A stretch of 52,003 nt of DNA from an uncultured Lachnoclostridium sp. (GTDB taxonomy: Bacteria > Bacillota > Clostridia > Lachnospirales > Lachnospiraceae): the NCBI GenBank assembly GCA_946499505.1, contig CAMMSL010000018.1, forward strand, positions 1 through 52,003, given 5' to 3'. A program made the translations under genes and the position numbers. Of this stretch, positions 8,728-17,945 are shown in pieces. The notes under the pieces were generated by a model. It saw only the letters and a list, made by a program, of their open reading frames with translations, had not been told where the DNA came from and searched no databases. The first letter of the stretch is position 1. Each line of letters starts with the position of its first letter.

Positions 8728-9870
8728 TTACCACCTGTTTTTAATAAATTCATATGTTTCCTGCTCTGTCTTTAGTATCTCTTCCACACTCGGGTCAGCA
8801 ATATTCTTATGGTTTTCCATACATTCCCGGATGATCTCGGGTATCTGGAGATACCGTATCTTCCGGTCAAGGAACAGCGCTACCGCTTTTTCATTGGCGG
8901 CGTTGAATACTGTCGGAAGAGAGCCTCCCTTTTTCCCCGCATCGATCGCCAGTTTCAGTCCGTAGAAAGTCTCCATATCCGGCTTCTCAAATGTGATCTG
9001 GGATAGCTGTCCGAAATCCAGACGGTCCCCCGGCAGATACCTCCTCTCAGGATAATACAGCGCATACTGGATCGGAAGCTTCATGTCCGGCGTCCCGAGC
9101 TGTGCGATAACAGCGCCGTCTTCATATTCCACCATAGAATGGATGATGCTCTGAGGCTGGACGACCACCTGGATCTGATCCACCGTGACGCCAAAAAGCC
9201 ATTTTGCCTCGATCACTTCCAGTCCTTTGTTTACCATGGTGGAGGAATCAATCGTAATCTTTCGCCCCATCTCCCAGTTCGGATGCTTCAGGGCGTCTTC
9301 CACCTGTATATCCTCCAGCTCTTCTCTCTTCTTTCCACGGAACGGACCACCAGATGCGGTCAGAAGTATCTTATGCAGTGCCTTTCTCTGTCCGCCCTGC
9401 AGTGACTGAAAAATAGCGCTGTGCTCGCTGTCTACCGGAAGGATGGACACATGATACTGCTCAGCCAGCGGCATAATGATATGTCCTGCCGTCACAAGTG
9501 TTTCCTTATTTGCCAGGGCAATATCTTTTCCTGCCTTGATCGCTTCGATGGTCGGCAGGATTCCGATCATACCGACAATAGCTGTCACAAGGATCTCCGA
9601 CTCCTGCTCGGCAGCCACTGCCAGTAGTCCGTCCATACCGGAACGGATCTCCACCTGCATATCCCGAACACGGTTCTTCAGTTCAGAAGCCCGTTTCTCA
9701 TCCCATACTGCTGCCAGCTTCGGCTCAAACTCTCGGATCTGTTTCTCCAGAAGTTCAATATTGCGTCCTGCTGCAAGAGCCGTTACTTTAATATCTTTAT
9801 TTGTCCTTACAATCTCAAGTGTCTGGGTACCGATGGAACCTGTGGAACCCAGAATTGCAATTTTCTTCAT
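8728..9870 (-). CDS. dxr: 1-deoxy-D-xylulose 5-phosphate reductoisomerase
   Basis: Catalyses the NADPH-dependent first committed step of the MEP isoprenoid pathway. The dinucleotide-binding loop GSTGSIG is at the N-terminus. The metal/substrate motif (VDSEHSAIFQSL) and TIDSSTMVNKGLEVIEA are both present. I place the start at the ATG at 9870, giving 380 residues close to the family norm; an ATG five codons earlier (9885) has no clear ribosome binding site. It sits between cdsA and rseP in the conserved lipid/isoprenoid cluster and feeds precursors to uppS. Confidence 0.96.
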   Translation of the reverse strand: MKKIAILGSTGSIGTQTLEIVRTNKDIKVTALAAGRNIELLEKQIREFEPKLAAVWDEKRASELKNRVRDMQVEIRSGMDGLLAVAAEQESEILVTAIVGMIGILPTIEAIKAGKDIALANKETLVTAGHIIMPLAEQYHVSILPVDSEHSAIFQSLQGGQRKALHKILLTASGGPFRGKKREELEDIQVEDALKHPNWEMGRKITIDSSTMVNKGLEVIEAKWLFGVTVDQIQVVVQPQSIIHSMVEYEDGAVIAQLGTPDMKLPIQYALYYPERRYLPGDRLDFGQLSQITFEKPDMETFYGLKLAIDAGKKGGSLPTVFNAANEKAVALFLDRKIRYLQIPEIIRECMENHKNIADPSVEEILKTEQETYEFIKNRW

Positions 9871-9917
9871 CTGTTTTAACCTCATTTTCGTAACAGTTCA
9901 GTCTATACCATTCTCAT

Positions 9918-10730
9918 TTACAGAAGGATGGCAAGATAGTATATGATCGGTGCCGTGAAAATGACACTGTCAAACCGGTCCAGGATCCCGCCGTGTCCGG
10001 GGATCAGCTTTCCATAGTCTTTGATATTGTGATAGCGTTTGATCGCGGACGCCGCCAGATCTCCTATCTGTGAGATTATTCCGCCGGCAGCTCCGATGAT
10101 CGCATAGGAGAAAACATCTGCCCCTGCATTTCCCCAGTGGTTGATTGCCAGCGCATAGAGCACACCGATGAGCGCAGCGCCCAGGATGCCGCCGATACCG
10201 CCTTCTACTGATTTCTTCGGGCTTAAGACAGGAGCCATCTTATGCTTTCCGATCAGCATTCCCACACAGTATGCGCAGGTATCGCATCCCCAGGAACATA
10301 CAAAGACAAGCCATACTGTAAAAATACCACCCTCCAGAAGCCTTGTCTGGTAAATGTAGGACAGCATCACCGTCACATAAAACAGACCGAAAAATGCCGC
10401 GAATATCTGCTGGGTATTATATTTCGGATAGGCAAATACAAGCGTTGCCATCTCGCAGATCAAAAATGCCATGAACAGCATCATAAACCATGTCATCTTA
10501 TCGCCAGGAAGCTGCTGCTCAAAATAGAGAAGCCCGTAGTATACGAGCGCGGCGATATAACCGACCGTTCCCGGCGGTTTCTTTTCAATCCCGAACACTT
10601 TATAAAGCTCTGTCATGCCGATCAGACTGATGATCAGCAGGACAAAGAAAAGAAGATCCCCGCCTCTGATCAGAGTCACAAGCGCAATGATCATCAAAAG
10701 GATTCCGCTTAACAGTCTTGTTCTGAACAT
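9918..10730 (-). CDS. cdsA: Phosphatidate cytidylyltransferase
   Basis: An integral membrane enzyme of 270 residues that makes CDP-diacylglycerol, the branch point for phospholipid synthesis. It has about seven hydrophobic segments. The C-terminal family signature is intact: SAIKRYHNIKDYGKLIPGHG followed by GILDRFDS. The start is 5 bp from the uppS stop, so the two are translationally linked. Its neighbours uppS and dxr supply the polyprenyl carrier and its precursors. Confidence 0.95.
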   Translation of the reverse strand: MFRTRLLSGILLMIIALVTLIRGGDLLFFVLLIISLIGMTELYKVFGIEKKPPGTVGYIAALVYYGLLYFEQQLPGDKMTWFMMLFMAFLICEMATLVFAYPKYNTQQIFAAFFGLFYVTVMLSYIYQTRLLEGGIFTVWLVFVCSWGCDTCAYCVGMLIGKHKMAPVLSPKKSVEGGIGGILGAALIGVLYALAINHWGNAGADVFSYAIIGAAGGIISQIGDLAASAIKRYHNIKDYGKLIPGHGGILDRFDSVIFTAPIIYYLAILL

Positions 10731-10735
10731 AAACT

Positions 10736-11443
10736 TTACGCCTCCTCTACTCCGCCGAATCTTCTGTGTCTGTGATTATATTCTTCAATGGCTTTCACCA
10801 GTTCTTCTTTCGTAAAATCCGGCCATGGAACATCTGTAAAATAGAACTCTGAATAAGCGAGCTGCCACAGCAGGTAATTAGACAGTCTCTGTTCCCCGCT
10901 GGTGCGGATCATCAGATCCGGATCCGGGATCCCATGCGTATCAAGATAAGACTCGAACACTGCTTCATCAATATCATCTGCCTTCAGCTTTCCGTCTGCA
11001 CAGTCCTGAGCCATCTTGCGCGCCGCTCTTGTAAGTTCATCTCTGCTGCCATAATTAAGCGCTATGGTAAAATTCAGCCCTCCGTTATTCACTGTCGCCG
11101 ACTCCAGTTCCCGGATCCTGTTCTTGATGTCGTCGTCCAGCGGCTCGATATCTCCGATGACGCGGATCTTCATATCGTTTTTAGCCGCTGTCTTCAAGCA
11201 GGTCTTCATATAATTGCGCAACAGAGTCATGAGCGCTGACACTTCGCTCGCCGGGCGGTTCCAATTTTCCGTGGAAAATGCGTAGACCGTCAGGTATTTG
11301 ATCCCCATTCGCCACGCCTCTTCACAGATGCGCTCTACATTCTTGCTTCCCTGGGCATGGCCGTAATTGCGGGGCATTCCCTTCGCCTTCGCCCAGCGTC
11401 CGTTTCCGTCTAATATGATCGCAATATGCTGCGGTACTTTCAT
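10736..11443 (-). CDS. uppS: Undecaprenyl diphosphate synthase (cis-prenyltransferase)
   Basis: Condenses isopentenyl diphosphate units onto farnesyl diphosphate to make the C55 lipid carrier for peptidoglycan. At 235 residues it is normal length. The N-terminal IILDGNGRWA carries the catalytic Asp. HAQGSKNV follows, and the C-terminal RTSGEQRLSNYLLWQ motif that binds the diphosphate is intact. A stem-loop and a possible weak promoter lie between frr and this gene, so expression may be partly independent of pyrH-frr. Confidence 0.96.
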   Translation of the reverse strand: MKVPQHIAIILDGNGRWAKAKGMPRNYGHAQGSKNVERICEEAWRMGIKYLTVYAFSTENWNRPASEVSALMTLLRNYMKTCLKTAAKNDMKIRVIGDIEPLDDDIKNRIRELESATVNNGGLNFTIALNYGSRDELTRAARKMAQDCADGKLKADDIDEAVFESYLDTHGIPDPDLMIRTSGEQRLSNYLLWQLAYSEFYFTDVPWPDFTKEELVKAIEEYNHRHRRFGGVEEA

Positions 11444-11481
11444 ATTCTCTTTCCTCTCACTTTACTATTATATACGCTGTA

Positions 11482-11509
11482 AAGGGGGCTTAAACTTCAA
11501 AGCCCCCTT
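11482..11509 (-). terminator. Stem-loop between frr and uppS
   Basis: AAGGGGGCTT (11482-11491) and AAGCCCCCTT (11500-11509) form a perfect 10-bp stem with an 8-nt loop just after the frr stop. The minus-strand tail is only TTTACAGCG, so it is probably a leaky terminator or processing site. A perfect TATAAT lies about 10 bases beyond it, suggesting that the uppS-cdsA-dxr-rseP part can also be transcribed separately. Confidence 0.5.
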
Positions 11510-11512
11510 TTC

Positions 11513-12064
11513 CTATACTGTCATGATTTCTTTTGATTTTGCATCAACCATCTTATCGATCTTTGTGATGTATTTGTCTGTGATCTTCTGAAGTTCATCC
11601 TCCAGATCCTTGATACCGTCCTCGGAGATCTCCGTTCCTTTGAGTTTCTTAAAAGCTACATTTCCGTCGCGGCGGATATTGCGGACAGCCACTTTTGCCG
11701 CCTCGCCTTTTTTCTTCACATCTTTTGCCAGTTCTTTTCTCCGCTCCTCTGTAAGCTCCGGAAATACAAGGCGGATGGATGCGCCGTCATTGGTCGGGTT
11801 AATGCCGATATCTGAAGTGAGGATTGCTTTCTCGATTGCCTTTAACATGCTCTTCTCCCATGGCTGGATCTGGATCATCCTCGCCTCAGGGACGGACACG
11901 TTTGCCACCTGCTGGATTGGTGTCGGTGCTCCGTAATAGTCGACAGTCAGCTTGTCCAGCACATGCGGATTGGCGCGTCCTGCACGGATCGTAGCCAGCT
12001 CGCTGTCAAGGTTGTTGATCGTTTTTGTCATCTTTGTGTCATACACAGCCACTTTCTCATTCAT
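11513..12064 (-). CDS. frr: Ribosome recycling factor
   Basis: Splits post-termination ribosomes together with EF-G. At 183 residues it has the normal length. The family features are plain: an N-terminal helix with the [20 protein letters not shown] motif, followed by [24 protein letters not shown] in two pieces and a long C-terminal helical hairpin. It starts 12 bp after the pyrH stop, the usual pyrH-frr pairing. The upstream partners rpsB and tsf, common in other Firmicutes, are not next door here. Confidence 0.98.
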   Translation of the reverse strand: MNEKVAVYDTKMTKTINNLDSELATIRAGRANPHVLDKLTVDYYGAPTPIQQVANVSVPEARMIQIQPWEKSMLKAIEKAILTSDIGINPTNDGASIRLVFPELTEERRKELAKDVKKKGEAAKVAVRNIRRDGNVAFKKLKGTEISEDGIKDLEDELQKITDKYITKIDKMVDAKSKEIMTV

Positions 12065-12076
12065 AATGAAATCCTC

Positions 12077-12772
12077 CTACACTGTTACTTTTGTTCCGGT
12101 AAAATTACCGCTCATCGTTTCCACGATGCTGTTTTCTTCATTAAGCCCGAACACGAGCATCGGCATCTTATTTTCGAGACAGAGGATTGACGCCGTAAGA
12201 TCCACTGCTGCAAGTTTCTTGTCGATCACTTCCTGGATGGATACCTCATCGTACTTGACAGCATTTGGATTCACTTTCGGATCGCTGTCATAAATTCCGT
12301 CGATTGCTTTTGCAAGGAGCATTGCGTCCGCTTCGATCTCGATCGCACGTAAAACCGCCCCCGTGTCTGTTGAAAAGTACGGATGTCCGGTACCGCCTGC
12401 GAAGAAGATCACCTTGCCTTCATTCAGAGCTTCCACTGCCGCATCTTTTGAGAACAGGGATGTGAAGGAACCGCACACAAACGGTGTAAACACTTCTGTC
12501 TTCATACCCACATGTCTGAAAATATCTGACACATAGATACAGTTCATCACCGTTGCGAGCATCCCGATCTGATCCGCCTTTGTACGATCGATCGTCTCAC
12601 TTGTGCGTCCTCTCCAGAAATTGCCGCCGCCTGTCACGATCGCCACCTGTATTCCATCGTCAACAAGCTTCTTTACCTGATCAGCAACACCAATGCAGGT
12701 TTCCTCGTCAAAACCTGTCTTTTTATCTCCTGCGAGGGCCTCCCCGCTCAGCTTAAGTAATACTCTTTTCAT
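12077..12772 (-). CDS. pyrH: UMP kinase
   Basis: Phosphorylates UMP to UDP in pyrimidine nucleotide synthesis. It belongs to the bacterial amino-acid-kinase type. The ATG at 12772 follows AAGGAG and gives 231 residues beginning MKRVLLKLSGEAL; an earlier in-frame start would add 15 residues unlike the family. The phosphate-binding KLSGE and GGGNFWRGR motifs and the C-terminal TDP-type loop (AIDGIYDSDPK) are present. It heads the pyrH-frr pair. Confidence 0.97.
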   Translation of the reverse strand: MKRVLLKLSGEALAGDKKTGFDEETCIGVADQVKKLVDDGIQVAIVTGGGNFWRGRTSETIDRTKADQIGMLATVMNCIYVSDIFRHVGMKTEVFTPFVCGSFTSLFSKDAAVEALNEGKVIFFAGGTGHPYFSTDTGAVLRAIEIEADAMLLAKAIDGIYDSDPKVNPNAVKYDEVSIQEVIDKKLAAVDLTASILCLENKMPMLVFGLNEENSIVETMSGNFTGTKVTV

Positions 12773-12798
12773 TATAGTAAGCTCCTTTGTTTTGTCTG

Positions 12799-14388
12799 CT
12801 AAAATGAAGTATAACATAAGTTTTCCAATTTGTCATGTATATATCCTGCATCCCTCTCATCTGTCATCACCGTCAGACGGTCGCCTGCCATAAGCCTGGT
12901 CTTGCCGCGGGGAATCATCTCTTTTCCATCCCGTTCAAGAGCCACGAGAAGACAGTTGTTCGGCCAGTGGATTTCCATGACTGTACGGTCTTCAAGAACC
13001 GAACCGCTCATGATGACAAACTCGCTCAACACTTTCTGTCTGCCCGCTCCAGTCCCCTGTTTTCTGCTGCCGCCTGACTCATTTTCCTTTTTCTGCCCGT
13101 CCAGAAGACGGTTCAGCAGGCTCTCATAAATCGGTTCTGACTTTAACAGAGTCGCTGTAATATAGGCGACGACCGAAACGATCGCAAGGGAAAGCATCTG
13201 GCTCACAGAGCCTGACATTTCAAATAACAGGATGATCCCGGTGATCGGCGCTCTGACGATCGCGGTAAAAAAGCCCGCCATGGCAAGCAGTACAAAATTA
13301 TTGATATATGCCGGATCCAGCCCGAACACCTCCACTCCGGTCATTGCAAAAGCGCCTCCGACCAGCGCGCCGAGGATGAGAAGCGGGAAAAAGATTCCTC
13401 CCGGAGCACCGGAACCGAAACTGACAGCAGAAAACAAAAATTTCACCACAAATGTCAGGATAACGAGCTGCAGCATCATCTCTCCGTCTGTGAGCGATAC
13501 GATCAGATTTCCGCCGCTTCCCAGCACGGAAGGCATCAAAAGTCCCAGTACGCCTGCCGCCAGAAAGGCGATCACAAGCCGCGTGGTCTCATTCAGGCAT
13601 TTCGGTTTCTTATAAAGTTCCTGTGCCTTTAACATAACCTTATTATAGAATGCACCTAAGAGTCCGAGAATCACTCCAAGGATGAGCAGCATCCAGTAAT
13701 AATTCTGAGGCAGCACATGATCCAGTTCAAACTGAAAGACCGGGTCGATCCCCATGATATGGGAACAGATATAATCTGCCGTTACAGAAGCCGTCATCAC
13801 GGAGATAAGCAGACTGACGGAAAACCCTTTGTGTATCTCCTCAAGCGCAAACATCACGCCCGCCAGGGGCGCATGGAACGCTGCCGCCAGTCCCGCACTC
13901 GCCCCGCAGGTCATAAGATACCGTTCTTCCGTTTTTCCCCGGTCAAAAAGCCTGGAAATCCCCTGGCCGCCCATAGCTCCCAGCTGGATGGACGGGCCTT
14001 CCCGTCCAAGTGAGAGACCGCCCAGCAGGCAGAGGAATCCGCCGGCAAACTTGGCGGGAAGAACCCGTTTCCAGTTCTGATTGAGTTTTCCCAGCACTTC
14101 GCCCTCTACCTGGGGGATACCGCTGCCCGAGATCATAGGCTCCCATTTTACCAGCCAGCCGACCAGCACCGCCAGCAGGAGCAGCACGACAAACCATCCC
14201 AGAATCCGAAGCGGATGGCCGTTTATGTATCCCAGTATCTTATTGAGCCATTGTCCCGCGAAAGTAAGGGCAATCCGATAGAGCATCACGATCAACCCTG
14301 AGACAGCACCTACCAGCAGTCCCTCTCCGATCAGGATAACCGGAAATCTCTGCGCCCGCTTCAGCGTGTGCGATGTATCTTTTTTCAT
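12799..14388 (-). CDS. ClC-family chloride/proton antiporter with RCK-C domain
   Basis: A membrane transporter of 529 residues from the ATG at 14388, preceded by GGAGTGGGAGAAAA. The three ClC anion-path motifs are present: GSGIPQVEGE, GREGPSIQLGA and GSGAPGGIFFP. The glutamate in GREGP that gates exchangers is kept, which favours a proton-coupled antiporter over a channel. After about 10-12 membrane helices, the last ~75 residues form a TrkA-C/RCK-C type cytoplasmic ligand domain. It ends 27 bp upstream of pyrH on the same strand but is functionally unrelated. Confidence 0.92.
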   Translation of the reverse strand: MKKDTSHTLKRAQRFPVILIGEGLLVGAVSGLIVMLYRIALTFAGQWLNKILGYINGHPLRILGWFVVLLLLAVLVGWLVKWEPMISGSGIPQVEGEVLGKLNQNWKRVLPAKFAGGFLCLLGGLSLGREGPSIQLGAMGGQGISRLFDRGKTEERYLMTCGASAGLAAAFHAPLAGVMFALEEIHKGFSVSLLISVMTASVTADYICSHIMGIDPVFQFELDHVLPQNYYWMLLILGVILGLLGAFYNKVMLKAQELYKKPKCLNETTRLVIAFLAAGVLGLLMPSVLGSGGNLIVSLTDGEMMLQLVILTFVVKFLFSAVSFGSGAPGGIFFPLLILGALVGGAFAMTGVEVFGLDPAYINNFVLLAMAGFFTAIVRAPITGIILLFEMSGSVSQMLSLAIVSVVAYITATLLKSEPIYESLLNRLLDGQKKENESGGSRKQGTGAGRQKVLSEFVIMSGSVLEDRTVMEIHWPNNCLLVALERDGKEMIPRGKTRLMAGDRLTVMTDERDAGYIHDKLENLCYTSF

Positions 14389-14465
14389 TTTTCTCCCACT
14401 CCTTATACCAAATCCGCTCAAAGCACTCTGTAATGAATTCTACCATGGCACTGCAATAACTTCTG

Positions 14466-15146
14466 TCATAGTACCAGCATTGAAAACAATACTGTAATGA
14501 TTCCGCAGATACCGATGGCAAGGCCGCTCATCGCGCCCTCTATCTCACCCAGTTCAATCGCCTTGGAAGTCCCCACTGCGTGACTCGACGCCCCGATGGC
14601 AAGGCCTGCCGCGACCGGATCCGATACGCGGAACAGCCGGATGAGAAGCGGCGCGAAGATTCCTCCCAGGATTCCTGTAAATATTACTGCAACGACCGTG
14701 ATCGGCACCATGCCGCCCGCCGGTTCTGCGATACTGACTGCAATCGGTGTAGTCACAGATTTCGGCAGCAGGGACACCGTCAGACTTTTCTCTACTCCGA
14801 AGAGCCGGCACAGTAAATACACACTGCCCATGGATGCAGCGGAACCGGCAGCACATCCGACAAGGATCGGAAACCAGTATTGTTTCAAGATCTGAAGTTT
14901 TGTATAAACTGCAACTGCCAGACATGCGGTGGCAGGTGCGAGGAACATATTGATGATCTCGCCGCCTTTATTATAATCCTCATAAGGTATCTTGAAAATA
15001 AGCAATACAGCGGATACCAGCACAATAGCAATGATCAGAGGATTGCAGAACGGTGTTTTAAACTTCTGATTCAACTTTACGCCAATGCCGAAAGCGATCA
15101 CGCTCAGGGCGACTCCGAAATAAGGGGATGCAAACATTTCACTCAT
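14466..15146 (-). CDS. lrgB: LrgB/CidB-family membrane protein
   Basis: A 226-residue integral membrane protein with about six to seven hydrophobic segments. It has the family's PKSVTTPIAVSIAEPAGG stretch and a C-terminal GASSHAVGTSKA motif followed by EGAMSGLAIG. LrgB works with LrgA in holin-like control of murein hydrolases, overflow metabolism and pyruvate transport in other Firmicutes. Its start overlaps the lrgA stop by 8 bp, showing tight coupling. No LytSR regulator is adjacent. Confidence 0.9.
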   Translation of the reverse strand: MSEMFASPYFGVALSVIAFGIGVKLNQKFKTPFCNPLIIAIVLVSAVLLIFKIPYEDYNKGGEIINMFLAPATACLAVAVYTKLQILKQYWFPILVGCAAGSAASMGSVYLLCRLFGVEKSLTVSLLPKSVTTPIAVSIAEPAGGMVPITVVAVIFTGILGGIFAPLLIRLFRVSDPVAAGLAIGASSHAVGTSKAIELGEIEGAMSGLAIGICGIITVLFSMLVL

Positions 15147-15504
15147 TGTTCTTTCTCCTCTCCATCCATCGGATTGTCAGCCTGACGCTCCAGGCCGTCA
15201 CAACAAATGTAACCACCGTAGAGGTAACACAGATAATGACTAGCTGGATCCATGTACTCTTAAGCACGTCAAAATAGTTAATGATACTCACTCCCGCAGG
15301 CACAAAGAAAAACGCCATATTCTCCAGGAGAAAATCTGCCTTTTCCTGAATGTGTTCAATTTTTAGAACTCCTGCAAGCAGGCAGATAAACAAAAGGATC
15401 ATACCGATCACACTGGCGGGAAAAGCAAACGGCAGTATCTTTTCCACCAGAATACTCAGCCAGCACACAGTAAAAATGATCCCGATCTGTCTTATGATCT
15501 TCAT
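15139..15504 (-). CDS. lrgA: LrgA/CidA-family holin-like protein
   Basis: A 121-residue protein with four hydrophobic segments, the normal size for CidA/LrgA. The segment LPFAFPASVIGMILLFICL is characteristic of the family, and the C-terminus is short and basic (WMERRKNNE). It is first in a two-gene unit with lrgB. The ribosome binding site (AGAAGGGAATAAATTTAT) is mediocre. One copy of a dispersed GTAACAGTTC motif lies within 40-60 bp upstream of its start. Confidence 0.88.
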   Translation of the reverse strand: MKIIRQIGIIFTVCWLSILVEKILPFAFPASVIGMILLFICLLAGVLKIEHIQEKADFLLENMAFFFVPAGVSIINYFDVLKSTWIQLVIICVTSTVVTFVVTAWSVRLTIRWMERRKNNE

Positions 15505-15540
15505 ATAAATTTATTCCCTTCTTAAATTTATTTCTATAAT

Positions 15541-15688
15541 GTAACAGTTCAGCCCGCGCCATTCGGAAAACTGTTGACATTCCTATTTTAATGATTTATG
15601 ATACTATTGTTTTCGTGCTTTAAACAACTAAAATTTTACAGTACGAAGTTATACCGAAAATATAACAGTTCGGCCCGCGCCATTCGAA
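15541..15688. repeat. Two copies of a GTAACAGTTC...CCATTCG motif before aroF
   Basis: A motif of about 25 bp, TAACAGTTC(A/G)GCCCGCGCC followed by ATTCG, occurs at 15542-15565 and again at 15662-15685, 120 bp apart. The first copy closes into an AACAGTT ... AACTGTT inverted repeat whose right arm overlaps the aroF -35 element. The second lies in the aroF leader. Degenerate relatives occur at about 9891, 21608 and 29811. Confidence 0.7.
15574..15602 (+). promoter_or_regulatory. Sigma-A promoter of aroF
   Basis: TTGACA (15574-15579) and TATGAT (15597-15602) are separated by 17 nt. The predicted leader is about 140 nt and contains the second copy of the AACAGTTC motif. No riboswitch was recognised in it. 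Confidence 0.8.
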
Positions 15689-15749
15689 AAGCCGCATTGT
15701 TTATCAAAAATACTTTTCTATTATATAGGAAACTGGAGGAAAAGCAAGG

Positions 15750-16763
15750 ATGATTATTGTATTAAAACCACATACGTCAGAAGAAAATATTACACGGGTT
15801 GAAAATCTGGTAAAAAACAGAGGCCTTGACACCCACGTAGTGCGTGGTACTGAGATGACGATCATCGGATGTATCGGTGACACTACACTCATCGATCCCC
15901 GACTCTTTGAAGTAGACAGTTCTGTTGATAAAGTTATGCATGTACAGGAGCCGTACAAACTGGCAAACCGTGCATTCCATCCGGAGGATTCTGTGATCGA
16001 CGTCTCAGGAGTCAAATTCGGAGGCGGACACCTCGGCCTGATCGCAGGGCCATGCTCTGTAGAATCTTTTGATCAGGTTCTGGAGGTTGCCAAAGCAGTC
16101 AAAGCCTCCGGCGCCAATATGCTCCGCGGAGGCGCTTTTAAACCGCGGACCAGCCCATACTCCTTCCAGGGACTGGGCCTTGAAGGTCTCGATATTCTCT
16201 GTGCGGTCAGAGACGAGGTGGGGCTTCCGATCGTTACCGAACTGATGTCTCCCCAGTATCTGGATGTCTTCAATGAGAAAGTAGATCTCATCCAGATCGG
16301 AGCCCGCAATATGCAGAACTTCGACCTGCTCAAACAGCTCGGCCAGGTTGACCGTCCGATCCTCTTAAAGCGCGGACTGAACGCGACTTATGAAGAGTGG
16401 ATCATGTCCGCCGAGTATATCATGGCTTCCGGAAACGAGAATGTCATACTCTGCGAGAGAGGTATCCGTACGTTCGAGACATATACACGCAACACCCTCG
16501 ATCTCCAGAGCATTCCTGTGCTCCACAAGAAGACCCATCTTCCAGTTGTCGTAGATCCAAGCCACGCCGGCGGAAAATGGTGGCTCGTCGAGCCGATGGC
16601 AAAGGCAGCTGTGGCCGCCGGAGCTGACGGACTCATGATCGAGGTCCACAACAATCCGGAGTGCGCACTCTGCGACGGAGCACAGTCACTGAAACCGGAG
16701 AAATACGACGGACTGCTGCAGCAGGTGAAACAGATCGCGGAAGTTGTCGGAAAAGTTCTTTAA
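15750..16763 (+). CDS. aroF: 3-deoxy-7-phosphoheptulonate synthase (DAHP synthase, type I-beta)
   Basis: Condenses phosphoenolpyruvate and erythrose 4-phosphate, the first step of aromatic amino acid synthesis. The 337-residue protein has an N-terminal ferredoxin-like regulatory domain (about 1-70). In related enzymes this domain gives feedback inhibition by aromatic amino acids. It is followed by the KDO8P-like TIM barrel with IAGPCSVES, KPRTSPYSFQG and the C-terminal DPSHAGG motif. The start follows GGAGGAAAAGCAAGG. It is followed by aroB 99 bp downstream, with a perfect palindrome between them. Confidence 0.95.
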   Translation: MIIVLKPHTSEENITRVENLVKNRGLDTHVVRGTEMTIIGCIGDTTLIDPRLFEVDSSVDKVMHVQEPYKLANRAFHPEDSVIDVSGVKFGGGHLGLIAGPCSVESFDQVLEVAKAVKASGANMLRGGAFKPRTSPYSFQGLGLEGLDILCAVRDEVGLPIVTELMSPQYLDVFNEKVDLIQIGARNMQNFDLLKQLGQVDRPILLKRGLNATYEEWIMSAEYIMASGNENVILCERGIRTFETYTRNTLDLQSIPVLHKKTHLPVVVDPSHAGGKWWLVEPMAKAAVAAGADGLMIEVHNNPECALCDGAQSLKPEKYDGLLQQVKQIAEVVGKVL

Positions 16764-16833
16764 TTGATTCGGGGACGTAGTCAAACTGAGTTTGACTACG
16801 TCCCCGAATCAAAACCGACCTGTCCCCGAATCA
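16764..16833. repeat. REP-like palindrome between aroF and aroB
   Basis: Starting at the base after the aroF stop, 23-bp arms (16764-16786 and 16790-16812) form a perfect stem around a 3-nt loop. The core is GGGGACGTAGTC. A third partial copy of the arm, CCTGTCCCCGAATCAAAC, follows at 16819-16836. There is no U-tract after the stem on the plus strand. A diverged sister element follows dapA at 23031. The GGGGAC...GTCCCC / CCTGTCCC pattern is like the palindromes mobilised by REP-associated transposases, although no such transposase is in this window. Confidence 0.75.
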
Positions 16834-16862
16834 AACAATTGTATCTACAGGAGAAACATTTT

Positions 16863-17902
<1,040 letters not shown>

Positions 17903-17918
<16 letters not shown>

Positions 17919-17937
17919 TCATCGCCCCATCTTTTCT
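17903..17937. terminator. Bidirectional terminator between aroB and the molybdenum hydroxylase operon
   Basis: AGATGGGGCGAT (17903-17914) and ATCGCCCCATCT (17921-17932) form a perfect 12-bp stem with a 6-nt loop that contains the aroB TGA. The plus strand continues with TTTTCTAT and the minus strand with TTTATTG. It serves both convergent units. Confidence 0.85.
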
Positions 17938-17945
17938 ATAACTTT

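Noticed and set aside
12773-15750. Start codons that would extend pyrH, the ClC gene and aroF upstream
   Set aside because: The shorter starts used here have clear ribosome sites and match family N-termini, while the extensions have neither.
16764-16812. Reading the aroF-aroB palindrome as an ordinary terminator
   Set aside because: The stem is strong but has no U-tract on the plus strand, and aroB needs read-through. The sister copy after dapA supports a repeat family instead.
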